Shown piece after piece: positions 37,901-46,861 of a DNA stretch of 64,000 nt (within the stretch, counting starts at the first letter, position 1; every line of letters starts with the position of its first letter). The DNA lies in contig OY855911.1 of the NCBI GenBank assembly GCA_963693305.1, positions 31,680,939 to 31,744,938 on the forward strand. The letters run 5' to 3'. The DNA comes from Meandrina meandrites (taxonomy: Eukaryota > Cnidaria > Anthozoa > Scleractinia > Meandrinidae). The notes below the pieces were generated by a model. It was not told the origin of the DNA. It was given only the letters and a program-made list of their open reading frames with translations, and made no database searches. Both the position numbers and the translations under genes were made by a program.

Positions 37901-40891
37901 AGAGAGGCGAGAGAGAGATTTTGGACACAAAATGTCGTGATTTTCTTGAACTCTCTCAATGCTTTAGTTACAAGCAGTCTTAAATGTTTTAGAAAAGATT
38001 ATAAAATGATTCTTTGCTACTTCATTTTATTTGTAAAATTCCCTTCCATTTTTGTTTACTCTTTTTTGACGTCAGGTTGCGTGAAATCCAGATGAGCGAG
38101 TACGATGCCGAAATGTACGAGTCTTTTTCGTCACGTGTTCGCCGCCAGGTCCAGTCCTTGCGCGTCATTCTTGACAGTTTGCAGGCCCGGGGCAAAGAGC
38201 GTGTGTGGCTTCGGAACCAGACCTCTGGCGAGTTGGATGATGGCAAATTAATTGAGGGCTTAACTGGAGAAAGATCGATCTACAAGAAACGAGGAGATGA
38301 AGACCCGGAGGTGTGCACTGCAAATTGAATCTCACTCATGAAAGCGTATTTGATAGATATTGTTTGCCGCGTATGTCAATTTTTTTTTTTGTGATCTGAT
38401 ATGCCCTTAGATTCTTGAGCGCAAATTGTCTTTCTTAAGGCGGGGGTACACCTGAAGCCCGTTTTTCCACCGCTAAACTTGGTTTAATGCGAATATCTCG
38501 TCTGCGTTTCAAGCAATCCAGAAACTCTATGCTCATTTCACAAAGCTATGATAAGCGGTGTTTTGTAAATTTTTGGGTGATTTTTGGGGATGTTTGGAAA
38601 GAGATAGTTTTTCTCAAAGGATTAGTAAAATTTGGAGAAATAAGAAATATTAAAGATTTAATGTGATTTTAAAATTAGAATTTGAAGTTAAAAATTAGTA
38701 TATGGACACCCAAACAGTTCCCTGACAACCTGGGGTGCTCTTGCGTGGGGGTCAACTGTCTGTTGGTGTTTCAAAAATAATTTTCTTTCTTCTATCCCTT
38801 CCTTAAAACTCTTAAAATTTCACTCAAAATCGGGTGTACCCCCACCTTAAGTTAAGTATTTTAGCGCTTTTAAAATGAAATTGAAATTTTATTTTCGGTT
38901 AGTATTACGCTCTGCTATTGTCTTGAGTTTAAGAAAAAGCTCATATTTGTATCTTTCCTTCAGCTGCCCTTTTTACGATTAATACAATGATGTTTCTTGT
39001 TGTTATTTCAGCAAGGAACCCCTCAGCGCCTTCCCAAGCGCCTTCGGTTTGTGGTTGATGTCAGCGGTAGCATGTATCGATTCAACAGCTTGGACGGAAG
39101 ACTGGGGCGAATGATGGAAGCAGCGTGTCTGGTGATGGAAGCATTTCATCAGTATGACAACAAAATTAAGGTGCTTGTCTCTCCTCGTCTTTAATGTTGA
39201 CTTGTTTTCAGCTAGACCAGCATCTCAGGCTTTTAGGAGAGCAGTGTTTAAAGAGTTTGAATAGCTGGGCAAGCAAGATACAGTCATTAGTAGTGAACTT
39301 ACGATCAAAGGAGAAGTACGAATATGACTTCTTTCAGAAAATCTCGTTTCCAGAGCCCACGCGTCGCGAAGGATTAGAGTTTCATCGCGTAGAACTAAGT
39401 ACCCGCTCTAGGTTTTGTATTCACACTCGATCGTACAGCTCGATATTAACATATCGATGACATCTGGAATTGTCTTTCAGCATTTCCAACAAGAAAAAGA
39501 AAATAAACGCAGATACGATATATCAAATGTTCTGAATTAATAAATTACAAGAAACCATATCTTGTCTTAGCCACACGATTGACTAGTGCTTTTCACGCGC
39601 GCTGATTGGTTAACTCGTAAGTGATTATTAAAGTACTATTTACCTCCGAGCAGCCGAAGAGAGACAAAATGGCTTCTCGTGTCGCTTAGTTACCGAAAGT
39701 AATGTTTTGGTCCGCCAGTTATTCTGCTTGTGTGGTATATACTAAAACAATTATTCACCTCAGTGTGGGTGGGGATTTGGGGGGATGGGGGTTGGGGGGA
39801 GAGACACTGTGAACGAGGTTGGCTGATAGTTGGCTTTCGTTAGTCTCCTTGAGCTCAATCTTACACACTCATTTCCCGCAATCCTATGCTGTGTTTTCTT
39901 TCAGTACGACATCGTTGGCCATTCAGGCGATTCCCCCGAGATTCCTTTCGTCTCCCATGATGCACCGCCAAAGAACAACAAGGAGCGCCTCGACATCATG
40001 AAACAGATGCACGCGCACGCGCAGTACTGCTGGAGTGGTGACCACACTTTAGAGGGCACGGATTTGGCGATCAGTCGCATCACAGCCGAGGAGGCCGATG
40101 ATTATTTTGTTGTCGTTCTCAGTGATGCAAATCTCGAACGATATGGTATACCCGCTGAGGCTTTTGGGAAGGTGTTGACGTCAGATCCACGTGTGAACGC
40201 CTTCGCTATTTTCATCGGTTCCCTTGGTAACCAAGCTGACAGGTAAATATGTCTTGCTAGGAAACCTTTATCGGGAGAACAACTTGCTTTTTGTTTTTAA
40301 TTGGTCTTAATGCATGTTCTAAATGGCTCATTTTGACGTGTGCGTGGACCTGACTGCTTTTCCTGAGCAGCTTACGTCAAACCTCCCGGCCCTGCAGTTG
40401 TCAACTCGTTATTAGGGACCATCAGATCGGAGTTCGAGTACGACTTTTCAAACCCAGTGCTTATGCTCTCGACTATCACTTTTCACTCCAATCTCGTACC
40501 GACAGTCTCCTTTTTAACTGGTCAGCAACAGCGAGGAGTGAGAGCTCTTACGGGGAGCAGAGGTGGTTAAGCCCAGCGGGTAACGCTTTCTAAGCGCCAG
40601 ACATAGATCGAACATTTTAATATTCACATAGGTCAAATTTGACTCCTCTGCTCCCTGTGAACTGTGGGGACATAACTGGATTAAAACTCGAAAGTCGTAC
40701 TCATACTCGACCATTCTCGTTTTCCAATCGGAAGGTCCCTATTTCATGGCATGATAATATTTGTTTCTTTTTTTTCTGTCAGGTTAGTCAAAAAGCTGCC
40801 GTCAGGGCGGGCGTATGTCTGCATGGATACCAAACATCTTCCACAAGTACTACAACAAATCTTCACTTCCGCCATGCTGACTTCAAGATGA
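10909..40891 (+). CDS. VWA8: von Willebrand factor A domain-containing protein 8 (AAA+ ATPase), 38 exons, 5' end missing
   Basis: Thirty-eight exons with GT/AG borders and compatible phases can be joined into one frame of 1,856 residues plus a stop at 40889-40891. Residue order and spacing match VWA8 (KIAA0564; about 1,905 residues in human) from the GDVS segment near the N-terminus to the C-terminal VWA domain. VWA8 is a mitochondrial-matrix-side, dynein-like AAA+ ATPase whose cellular role is poorly known. Three AAA modules are visible: P-loop-like sites GPPGPSRR (degenerate), GPKGCGKS and GNQGVGKN, and a clear Walker B VLVVDEAD. The VWA domain has an intact DVSGSM metal site. The first visible exon begins in mid-codon, so an upstream exon with the start and targeting peptide (about 50 residues) is missing. 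The exon coordinates are given in the five block entries below. A possible poly(A) signal AATAAA is at 40967-40972. Confidence 0.93.
12129..12908. mobile_element. 780-bp TIR element with mirrored 21-bp tandem arrays, TTAGAA duplication
   Basis: The ends CAGGACAACTCGGATTAATA and its reverse complement form the terminal repeats, and TTAGAA flanks both sides (12123-12128, 12909-12914). Inside, about four copies of a 21-bp unit (GGTAATAGATTATTATAATCC) lie on the left, and the same unit in reverse complement lies on the right (about 12780-12860), so the whole element can fold on itself. Many TAATCC/GGATTA words are present. No transposase is seen. It lies in the VWA8 intron 11773-13087. Confidence 0.75.
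13741..13862. repeat. AT-rich TAATTA low-complexity tract
   Basis: Nearly pure A/T with many TAATTA and TTATTAAT words immediately before the VWA8 acceptor at 13864. It probably acts only as intron filler. Confidence 0.6.
14127..14398 (-). mobile_element. tRNA-derived SINE copy 1
   Basis: Read on the minus strand, the unit starts with TTAATGGTTAGTGCGCTGG (A-box-like) and carries GGTTCAAGCCC (B-box-like), then a tRNA-unrelated body ending in CAGGATAAACTCTGG. Copies of the same family occur at 19652-19895 (+) and 63315-63592 (-). RNA polymerase III promoter boxes of this kind mark tRNA-derived SINEs. Confidence 0.65.
14427..14625. repeat. Diverged direct duplication in a VWA8 intron
   Basis: Two similar segments (about 14427-14500 and 14549-14625) share GTGATTTTTG, CTTAAAA.TGCATAAAATTGTA and GGACTGCA.TCCTTTAG, about 122 bp apart. 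A simple local tandem duplication. Confidence 0.6.
15990..16090 (+). mobile_element. tRNA-like SINE head
   Basis: The stretch TTCCGTGATTAGAGCATCC resembles a tRNA A-box and AGGTTTGACTCCTG a B-box, with about 45 bp between them. The acceptor ends do not pair as in a true tRNA, so it is a SINE head or tRNA relic rather than a tRNA gene. Confidence 0.5.
16813..17283. mobile_element. TIR element flanked by TTTTAA
   Basis: The ends GAGGGTCGTACAGGGG (left) and CCCCTGTACGACCCTC (right) are reverse complements, and TTTTAA occurs on both outer sides (16807-16812, 17284-17289). The interior is rich in CGTGAT/CGTGA words and has no open frame of note. TTAA-type target sites are used by piggyBac and Kolobok transposons. 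It lies in a VWA8 intron. Confidence 0.7.
18963..19610. mobile_element. 648-bp TIR element with TTAA target duplication
   Basis: Both ends carry the exact inverted repeat GGGGGGTCCTTCTTAACTAC, and TTAA flanks each side (18959-18962, 19611-19614). No transposase is seen. The signature fits a non-autonomous piggyBac- or Kolobok-type element. It lies in the VWA8 intron 18757-19976. Confidence 0.8.
19652..19895 (+). mobile_element. tRNA-derived SINE copy 2
   Basis: Plus-strand member of the family at 14127-14398: it starts with GGTCTAATGGTTAGTGCG (A-box-like) and ends with the shared body ACTGGGATAAGCTCCGGCCTG. The B-box region is more diverged than in copy 1. Confidence 0.65.
21168..21459 (+). 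mobile_element. tRNA-Thr-derived SINE with (ATT)n tail
   Basis: The head (about 21170-21240) has A-box GTGGCCTAGTAGTTAGGGC and a perfect B-box GGTTCAAATCC; a seven-base loop CTTGTAA between pairing arms gives a TGT anticodon, hence a tRNA-Thr origin. A tRNA-unrelated body follows, then an (ATT)n tail at 21439-21457. The tail runs straight into the splice acceptor TTCTAG of the next VWA8 exon (21461). Confidence 0.75.
25258..25490. repeat. Tandem duplication of about 119 bp
   Basis: Two consecutive copies (about 25258-25376 and 25378-25490) share GTAATTCTACTGGT, CTCTAGTGTA and GTTTGTTCTATTG. It lies in the VWA8 intron 25171-25713. Confidence 0.65.
28947..28969. repeat. Poly-C run
   Basis: About twenty consecutive C bases in the right arm of the foldback element. 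It has no counterpart in the left arm, so it is a later expansion or part of a small insertion. Confidence 0.7.
29146..30907. mobile_element. Element inserted in the right arm of the foldback, GTA duplication
   Basis: It begins GGGCGCGATCCATT and ends with its reverse complement, with GTA on both sides (29143-29145, 30908-30910). Deleting it reunites the right arm with the left arm (TTTGAAAA.GTAGACAACTT), which shows directly that it arrived after the foldback formed. A 3-bp duplication and ends starting GGG recall PIF/Harbinger elements; that family assignment is an inference. Confidence 0.75.
29629..30713. mobile_element. Second-level nested TIR element, TTA duplication
   Basis: Ends TGCGGGTATCAGCGGC and GCCGCTGATACCCGCA are inverted repeats flanked by TTA (29626-29628, 30714-30716). 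The terminal regions are GC-rich, with GGGTCGACCCCCGGG present near both ends. It sits inside the GTA-flanked element, so it is the youngest layer or a co-mobilised part of it. No coding capacity recognised. Confidence 0.65.
33671..33984. mobile_element. TIR element of about 314 bp
   Basis: Left end CAATAGACCATATTCGTATT followed by CTCGGTATTGGACTGGAACTA matches, in reverse complement, the right end CGAGAATACGAAAATGATCCATTG. No coding content; target duplication unclear. It lies in the VWA8 intron 33317-34091. Confidence 0.65.
36036..36079 (+). repeat. Tandem copy of a VWA8 exon end and its splice donor
   Basis: The segment 35993-36035 (last 20 bases of the exon, its donor GTAAAT and the start of the intron) is repeated immediately at 36036-36079. 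In the second copy one G is missing, turning AGAAGGTAAAT into AGAAGTTAAAA, so the duplicated donor is weakened and the original donor is presumably used. Confidence 0.75.
37042..37451. mobile_element. TIR element rich in CGGAGTC words
   Basis: Left end GGCTGGTCTTCCCTAGCGAC and right end (reverse complement GGCTGGTGGTTCTCACTAGC) form inverted repeats of about 30 bp. The interior is full of GGAGTCG/CGACTCC motifs in both orientations, so the element can fold extensively. No coding content. It lies in the VWA8 intron before the exon at 37512. Confidence 0.65.
38439..38846. mobile_element. 408-bp TIR element with TTAA target duplication
   Basis: Ends GGCGGGGGTACACC and GGTGTACCCCCACC are near-perfect inverted repeats, flanked by TTAA at 38435-38438 and 38847-38850. 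No transposase. It lies in the VWA8 intron 38311-39011 and fits a non-autonomous piggyBac/Kolobok-type element. Confidence 0.78.
39012..40891 (+). other. VWA8: VWA8 exons 36-38 (VWA domain, stop codon)
   Basis: Exons: 39012-39170, 39905-40242, 40783-40891. The MIDAS metal site is complete: DVSGSM (DxSxS) in the first exon, GDHTLEGT carrying the Thr, and VLSDANLERYG carrying the second Asp. The last exon encodes RLVKKLPSGRAYVCMDTK and ends in MLTSR and a TGA. AATAAA follows 75 bp after the stop. Confidence 0.93.
40416..40740. mobile_element. TIR element of about 325 bp
   Basis: The left end GGGACCATCAGATCGGAGTT and the right end (reverse complement GGGACCTTCCGATTGGAAAA) are inverted repeats; a second pairing block GAGTACGACTTT occurs inside both arms. 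It lies in the last VWA8 intron (40243-40782). Confidence 0.65.
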
Positions 40892-40966
40892 CGACAAACG
40901 CGAACTGGAACTTTGAGTTCTAAGATTGGCCATAGCAAAAATTCAGGGGAATCTGTTGTTAAAATG

Positions 40967-40972
40967 AATAAA
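40967..40972 (+). terminator. Poly(A) signal for VWA8
   Basis: AATAAA 75 bases after the VWA8 stop codon is the nearest canonical polyadenylation hexamer downstream on the plus strand. Confidence 0.6.
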
Positions 40973-41139
40973 GATCTGAATTAACCAAGCAGAGGATCAT
41001 TATAGAGGTTAAAATTTATTTAATGAAAGTGTATTTTTCCTCACGATGTTGAATGAAGAAAAGCCAATAGGCTGCATTAATTTCTTGCCTTGCCACCTCT
41101 TTACGAGAGCACATCAAGTTGTTTTCTTCGCAGTTATTA

Positions 41140-41965
41140 TTTGGGTGCTCAAGTCATGCTTCTACATAGTAACTTCGCGTGATATATTTTTGTCAGCAAT
41201 GCAAGCGTTGCGTGACCGCTTTCAGTGTTTAGAGGTGTTGCGTGACAGAAGCATTGCATAACGCGCTCTTCCCTGGTGCTATAGGGTAAAAGCGTTATTT
41301 GGTTGCGAAGAGAACCACATTTCAGGTGCAAAACTATTAATAATTCACTTCATTTTTATTGTTATTCTAAATTTTAATCTTCATTTTCGCCTATTCGTTT
41401 TAATCCATCACATCTCTTTTAGAACTTCTCCAGCTTAAGCTAATTGGATGTACTGAATAAATAATAATTAAACAATTAACAAATTAAATAGGTTAATGAA
41501 TAAATAAATATATAAATATACGCAAGGAGACGATGACAGAATAGTGCTAAAACGTTTTAAAACCTTGACACTTATCAACAAATACCCATTAAAGTGTTTT
41601 ATGGATTTTGCCAAATGGTACCAGAAATGGAAAGAGCGTGATCTGACCACAAGTTTAATTGTGAGCTTTCATGGCGGTTTGAAAAATGGAGAAATTCCCA
41701 AAGTTTTTGTAGCTTTCAAACCGCCACAGGGGGGCACTTAATCGCCACAAAATCTCACTTAAAAAAATCAGCCTTGCTTCTTCGCAGTCGTTTCTGGGGT
41801 CCCCAAGTCATACTCTCATACTTCTACATAGAAACGTTGCATCATATTCTTTCAGCAATGTTGGAGGGAACAAGAGTTTGCGTGACCGCCTTCCTCCATT
41901 GTAAGAACGTAGAGATTCTGCGTGACAAGCGTCGCGTGACGCGCTCTTCTTTTGGCCGCTTTTTC
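41140..41965. repeat. Two diverged copies of a GCGTGAC repeat
   Basis: Segments at about 41140-41290 and 41785-41965 share a CAAGTCAT ... CTTCTACATAG ... GCGTGACCGC ... GCGTGACA ... CGCGCTCTTC order. They are diverged copies of one repeat family placed between the convergent VWA8 and DUF229 genes. Confidence 0.55.
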
Positions 41966-42019
41966 TATTTCTGCCACTTACTTGGTACGAGGACGATCTT
42001 AATGATTCACGTGACATTG

Positions 42020-45000
42020 TTACTGTTTCTTAGAACTATATTCCTTTTCAACCGTTGCAGTTATTTCTACTTCAGCATTCCAGTAGCTTACGTGTTTCCT
42101 TACTGAAAGAGCAAACAGCACGCTTCCAGGTTTTACATCTAGGTAAAGAGGAAGTTCGCGAGAAAACTTTACATTAGACGCTATTACTGCCTCGACCTTT
42201 ACTCGATATGACTGATTTTGACAAAAACTTTCTATTTCATACGATTTCGAAATCTTCTTATCATCATAACTCCATGTTATCAGCCGTAAGCAATCTGTAT
42301 TATCAAGTTTTCTGAAAACAGGGTGTTGGCCAAAATGTACCCAACCTTCAGAAGAAAGAGAGGTAATCTTTGACCGCGTTTTCCTCGCGTTTTGCGAGCA
42401 TACGCATAATCTAAGCTCCACCCCGTCATCCGCGCACGCCGCGTACTTCCCGTATAACGTTAAACGATCGTAAGTAAGCAGCTCCATTTGTAAAGACTTT
42501 TCTCCTAAAATTTCCTTTGTCCTTACTTCAACATAAAATATGTCTTCTGTTTGAAAGACGACATCTCCTGACGGAACTCGAATATTCATGGTAGTTATAA
42601 GAGATCCGTCTGTTTTGGAATTTCTTTCACGAACATTTTCAAACCATAACGGCTGCAATCGTTGGCAAGATCGTCTGATCTTCCGAACGCCAGTTTCGGT
42701 GTTTCCTTTCCGCGAGCGTACTTTCTCTAACTGTTCCTGTATTCGATTATTCAACTGACCAATCGCGAACTCCGCGATCGGGATGCGTGACGTATCATTG
42801 TCGGCCGAAACATCCCAACCTTCACAGACGCACAAATTTGGCGTTCTGAGTTCCAGGTCATCGCACGTGCGGTTCGGAGAAATGGGCGTGAACAGCCCCA
42901 CTGGCTTAACAACACCAGAAAGGGGCTTGTCCAAAACCATTAGAGAACGGTGCAAGTCGATCATGGTGACAAGCCTTCGCTGATTCGCTGTCAGTGCCGA
43001 CATTGTGTTCTTTCCTAACAGCGATGCTACCCTGTCCGGGACGATAATGAAGAGGCTTGGGTGAAACATTTCAAATCGTCCCTCCAGCACGTCTGAGGTG
43101 TATCTAGTGTATGTGTTACCGTGATCCGCTAGAATGATCGTTAAAGTGTTTTCTTCCTTCGCCATGTCCGTCACATAACGCTCTAGATCAACATCCAAAG
43201 TTTGCGTTCGTATACTTCTATGATCGTGAGCAACGTTAAGAGCCATGTACGAGAAAAGCGGAAGTGCGTTGCGTGACTTACTAATTGCGTGAAGTGTGTC
43301 AGTTATGTAACGAAGAAGGTAGGAGTGCTGAAACTTTCCGTTGTAGCAAATTTGGTCGCCTTCGGGTCCAGCAAATGGACTATCAACCCCAAATGAGTTA
43401 AGGATCTTGCAGCTAGAATGTGTAAGACCTTGAACATAATAAAAATAACTATAAGATAACGGGTAAACATTAAAACCCTTTCAGTGCGAAAGTCGACTTT
43501 TGTCGACATTTGGAGGAGTGGTCATTGAACCACTTGTGACGTCATCAGTTTACACGTCAATCAACTTTTCAGATGTGCAACTGACACAGCGTGGATTGAT
43601 CTTTCCATAGGACCATGCATTTGCTATATCGACTGCATTCTGATGGAGCTAATCGAAAAAAACAGGCTGCGTTTTTGGTGCAAAATTGGTGCATAAGCAG
43701 GCCAACACACCTGTAATTGACCAACGTCCCCTTTTCAGGGTTTACCGATGATTTTGTCCAAACTTATCCTGCCAGAAAGAAGGATGTGAAGAATAGAAAG
43801 GAAAGAGGATAAGAAAGCAGGAAAAAAAGGAGCAAGAGAAAATTTGGAACGGATTTAGCAAAAAAAAAAGTCCAAATTTTGGCTTATGCGCATGCACCAA
43901 AGTGAAAAATTGTACATTGTTACACGGAATCTCTATCAAAATGTTGCTGCGATGTAAAAAAAGTGCTTTTATAGCAAAGTTTAGGCAAAATTAGCATCGT
44001 AACAAAAATTGGGTTAAACGGTTAAAAAAAACGCGTTTTGGGGAGGAAATGCAGCAGTGAAAGGGTTAAAGTCAGTATAATATTTCATCACTCGTCTTTA
44101 TAGAAATAATTAGGAGCAGGTCCACAATTCATACAAAATAGTCAATTCTGCTAGAAATTGTAAAAATAATAAAACTGGGCGTTTTCGCGTACAGTATGTC
44201 ATTAAACCAATTCATGGTTTAATGTAAATATCACCGTTCTATCCTTCTAGTGAATATTGGGCACTTCCCTTTAGTCAGGACTGGTCGGCCGGTCTGGTGG
44301 TTTTCACGAGCCAGATAATAGTGTATAATATTTATGCACTGACTGACTAGACAGGACAAATCTAATTAACAACATAATTCTGTTCTCAAATATACGTCAT
44401 ATACCAGTCTGGCCGGCCACTTCTGACTAATAATAAGCGCCCATTATGTCAGATATGATTGTTTTCTTGGACCTTAATGAGGTAAACGGCTCTTTCGTCA
44501 TCGAATACAAGATGGTAGCCACCTAAAAAAATTTTGAGTGCAAAGAAAATATTTGATTTAAATGATGTCACATTCTTATAGCCCACCAATCAAAATTCAA
44601 ACACTTTGTGTGAAACATTTTCTGCTAGATGTAAATGCTACTTATTTGCGTACCTGTATGATCAATGTAAGTAGTTTTCATTCCTTTCTGAAGTTTATTC
44701 CACTGCCTCAAGCCGAGATCTAACATAAGACCCCAGATTCCTTTCCAACACAAGTCTTCCTGAAAGATTGTATGGTACCCAGCTCTCTTGTAATGCCCAA
44801 ATATCGCAGACATATTAACTGGAACTGGTTCGTTTTTCTTTTCAATCGGAAATAGCTCTCCTGTAAAAAGCGCGTGCGTATTTTCAGCAGTGTGGCCGTG
44901 CAGGGCCTGGAACAACTCGAAGTCGAAGACTTTGGCGGGAACTGCGCTTAGGTTTTCCCGCCATTTTTTAAATGTGGCGACTGTTCTGGGCAAAGAGCGG

Positions 45001-45992
45001 TAAAAATGAGCCCTGGCTACTGAGTCGATTAGAAGGACGTTTACATTGATGAGATTTTCTTTCCTAATATTTGGTGTTTTTTCAATAGTGAAACCCGGCT
45101 CAATGGGAAGAAATTGAGACACTTCTTTCCCTTGTGAACTCACGCAATCAATAAAAACAAAGTTGAACTTGTTTTTCTTGTTTTTCCTTACAATGGCCTG
45201 TAATCCCATTTCAAGTTTCTTCGCTGTTGAGAATTCGTTGACAGTGCTAGCTGTTCCTGTCATGGGGTCGACGCTATGAACTTTAAACGCATCGCTTTTT
45301 CCTTGTTTGCAAAGTGTTTGATTGCATATAAAGAAAATGTCACTTTCCTTGCTAGTTCGATTGATTCCCATTTTGCAAACATCTCCCATACCTTCCTTCT
45401 TGCATTTTGCTAATCCAGGATTGATGGCATAAGTTTCTCGAGTAAACTTGCATGACTCTTCGCTTGGCTTGTGAGGCTTGCATAAACCATATTTAGCAGT
45501 AATCGAAGATTGAAGGTACAACTTTGGGCATATTCGTGGTGACTCGGTTGTCGTTGGGAATATTTCACTCTGCGTAGAATGAGCTATATGACTTGTTGGT
45601 ACGTTTTCGCCATTTTTGTCGGCTTGTGTTTTATCGTTGCGAGCGTCAGCATTTGCGTTTTGTCTTTTGTAATTCTTTATCGGTGTTTCTCCTAACATTT
45701 GTGCTAATTCTTCGTCGAAAGGCAATGTGTCCTTTGAAGAATTGATAGCTTCGAATGGAATTCTGTTAAATGAAATCGTTTCTTTGTTCTTCATGTCATC
45801 CTGTATCCATCTTTCTTTAACAAGTTCATTTCCATGCTTGTCTTTTACTTTATTGATCAGAACTTTATAACTCCACAATCTTCCATTGCCGAGTAAATAC
45901 CAGTTAATTGTGAATAATAAAATCGCCAGCAGAGTAATTGTTTGAATCGGCTTATTACGTAATACACTCCTTGCAGTTTGGAAGAGCAACAT
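42020..45992 (-). CDS. DUF229 / sulfatase-like type II membrane protein, two exons, complete
   Basis: Exon 1 spans 45992 down to 44654 and exon 2 43428 down to 42020; joined, they encode 915 residues. The donor (ACAG|GTACGC) and acceptor (TTCAAG|GTC) join phase 1 to rebuild DHTGLTHSSCKIL, a typical DUF229 block. Residues about 16-35 form a single hydrophobic signal anchor, so the bulk of the protein should face the Golgi lumen or cell exterior. Conserved landmarks are NVLLIDSVARAHFYRSLPRT, FQALHGHTAENTHALFTGE, FQEDLCWKGIWG, and the metal-site block ILADHGNTYTRY in exon 2. The family shares the alkaline phosphatase/sulfatase fold; its substrate is generally unknown. The region between the anchor and the domain is low in complexity. 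The gene points towards VWA8. Confidence 0.92.
43474..44065. mobile_element. TIR element with TTAA target sites (piggyBac-like)
   Basis: Left TTAA (43470-43473) is followed by AACCCTTTCAGTGC; the right end GCAGTGAAAGGG (with one extra T) is followed by TTAA at 44066-44069. CCCTTT-type ends next to TTAA are usual for piggyBac relatives. No transposase. It occupies about half of the only intron of the DUF229 gene. Confidence 0.7.
44259..44442. mobile_element. 184-bp MITE with ATT duplication
   Basis: Left end GGGCACTTCCCTTTAGTCAG and right end CTGACTAATAATAAGCGCCC are imperfect inverted repeats, with a second block CGGCCGGTCTGG/CCAGTCTGGCCGGCC inside. ATT flanks both ends (44256-44258, 44443-44445). 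Size, GGGC ends and 3-bp duplication suggest a PIF/Harbinger MITE. It lies in the DUF229 intron. Confidence 0.7.
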
Positions 45993-46484
45993 AGTTCAGT
46001 AACAAGCTGACCTACAACGAAAGCAAAAGTTCTCAGGCAAAAGTTCTCACATGACATTCTCGCTAAGTTAATAGCTTTATATCTTGTCCAGAAAGTTAAC
46101 TCAGAAATTCTGGGGAAACAGTTTTAGTTTTCTTGTTTTAAGGCCGAAATGTTATTCTCGTGTTTTGCTGCCGACAAAAACCCTGGACGCTACATAAATT
46201 TATTAACCCACATTCCCAATACAAAGCTTATGCAAGTACTACAACCAAAGCCAAAGTGCTATTCCAATTGGAATAAAATTAAAGCATGCGCTTTCCGACA
46301 CGCTAAGTATATATATCTTATTAGACACTTTAGTGTGTATCATCGATGTATATTTTTACGAGCCATGCAGTATTGTGGCGAGCCTGAAGGGCGAATCAAA
46401 ATGCAAATGATGAGTAAAAATTTACAACGATCCTACAAATTCTGACTTGCCACGGTTTTTAATCTTTCGCGCGGTCGGGGGGAA

Positions 46485-46861
46485 TGAGACGAGTACAAAT
46501 ATTAAACACTTAATATGACTAGTCCCTCGGGAAACAAAATTAACCGTTTCCCGAGGGACCAGTCATTATGTGATTTGTTATATAGCCAACGAAGACATAT
46601 AGACAATGCAGACGAAGTCGGTCAACATTCGCGGGTAACAGTGCAATGTTACCCTCTGACGTCATAGATTTGGCAATGTTGTCCGCTCAGAGATTTTTGG
46701 CGGGAAACAGTTTCATTGTTAGATGTCATTTGACCTCGAAGCAACCAATGAGAGCGCGCGCTGTTGGGGAAAAAATTCCAGCAATATAACGTGTGTCGGG
46801 AAACAAAATTAACTGTTTCCCGCGGGACCAGTCATTAAGTGTTCATTATTTGTACTCGTTT
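46485..46861. mobile_element. TIR element with CCCTCGGGAAAC hairpins
   Basis: Left ACGAGTACAAATATTAAACAC and right GTTCATTATTTGTACTCGT are inverted repeats. Just inside each end is a hairpin block with GGGAAAC/GTTTCCC arms (46517-46560 perfect 12-bp arms CCCTCGGGAAAC/GTTTCCCGAGGG; about 46795-46830 diverged). The left block lies about 500 bp upstream of the DUF229 start codon. Confidence 0.65.

Larger units (their letters stand above)
33205..38310 (+). other. VWA8: VWA8 exons 28-35 (central region and glycine-rich motif)
   Basis: Exons: 33205-33316, 34092-34230, 34561-35373, 35805-36012, 36332-36551, 36629-36682, 37512-37723, 38076-38310. The 813-bp exon 34561-35373 is by far the longest and encodes the weakly conserved middle region. 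The exon at 37512 encodes the very conserved Gly-rich stretch starting HVGGNTWAGGTGGRDTAG, followed by EMGRRAFKQRLREIQMSEYD, a highly conserved helical linker before the VWA domain. The donor at 36013 lies inside a tandem duplication of about 43 bp. Confidence 0.92.
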
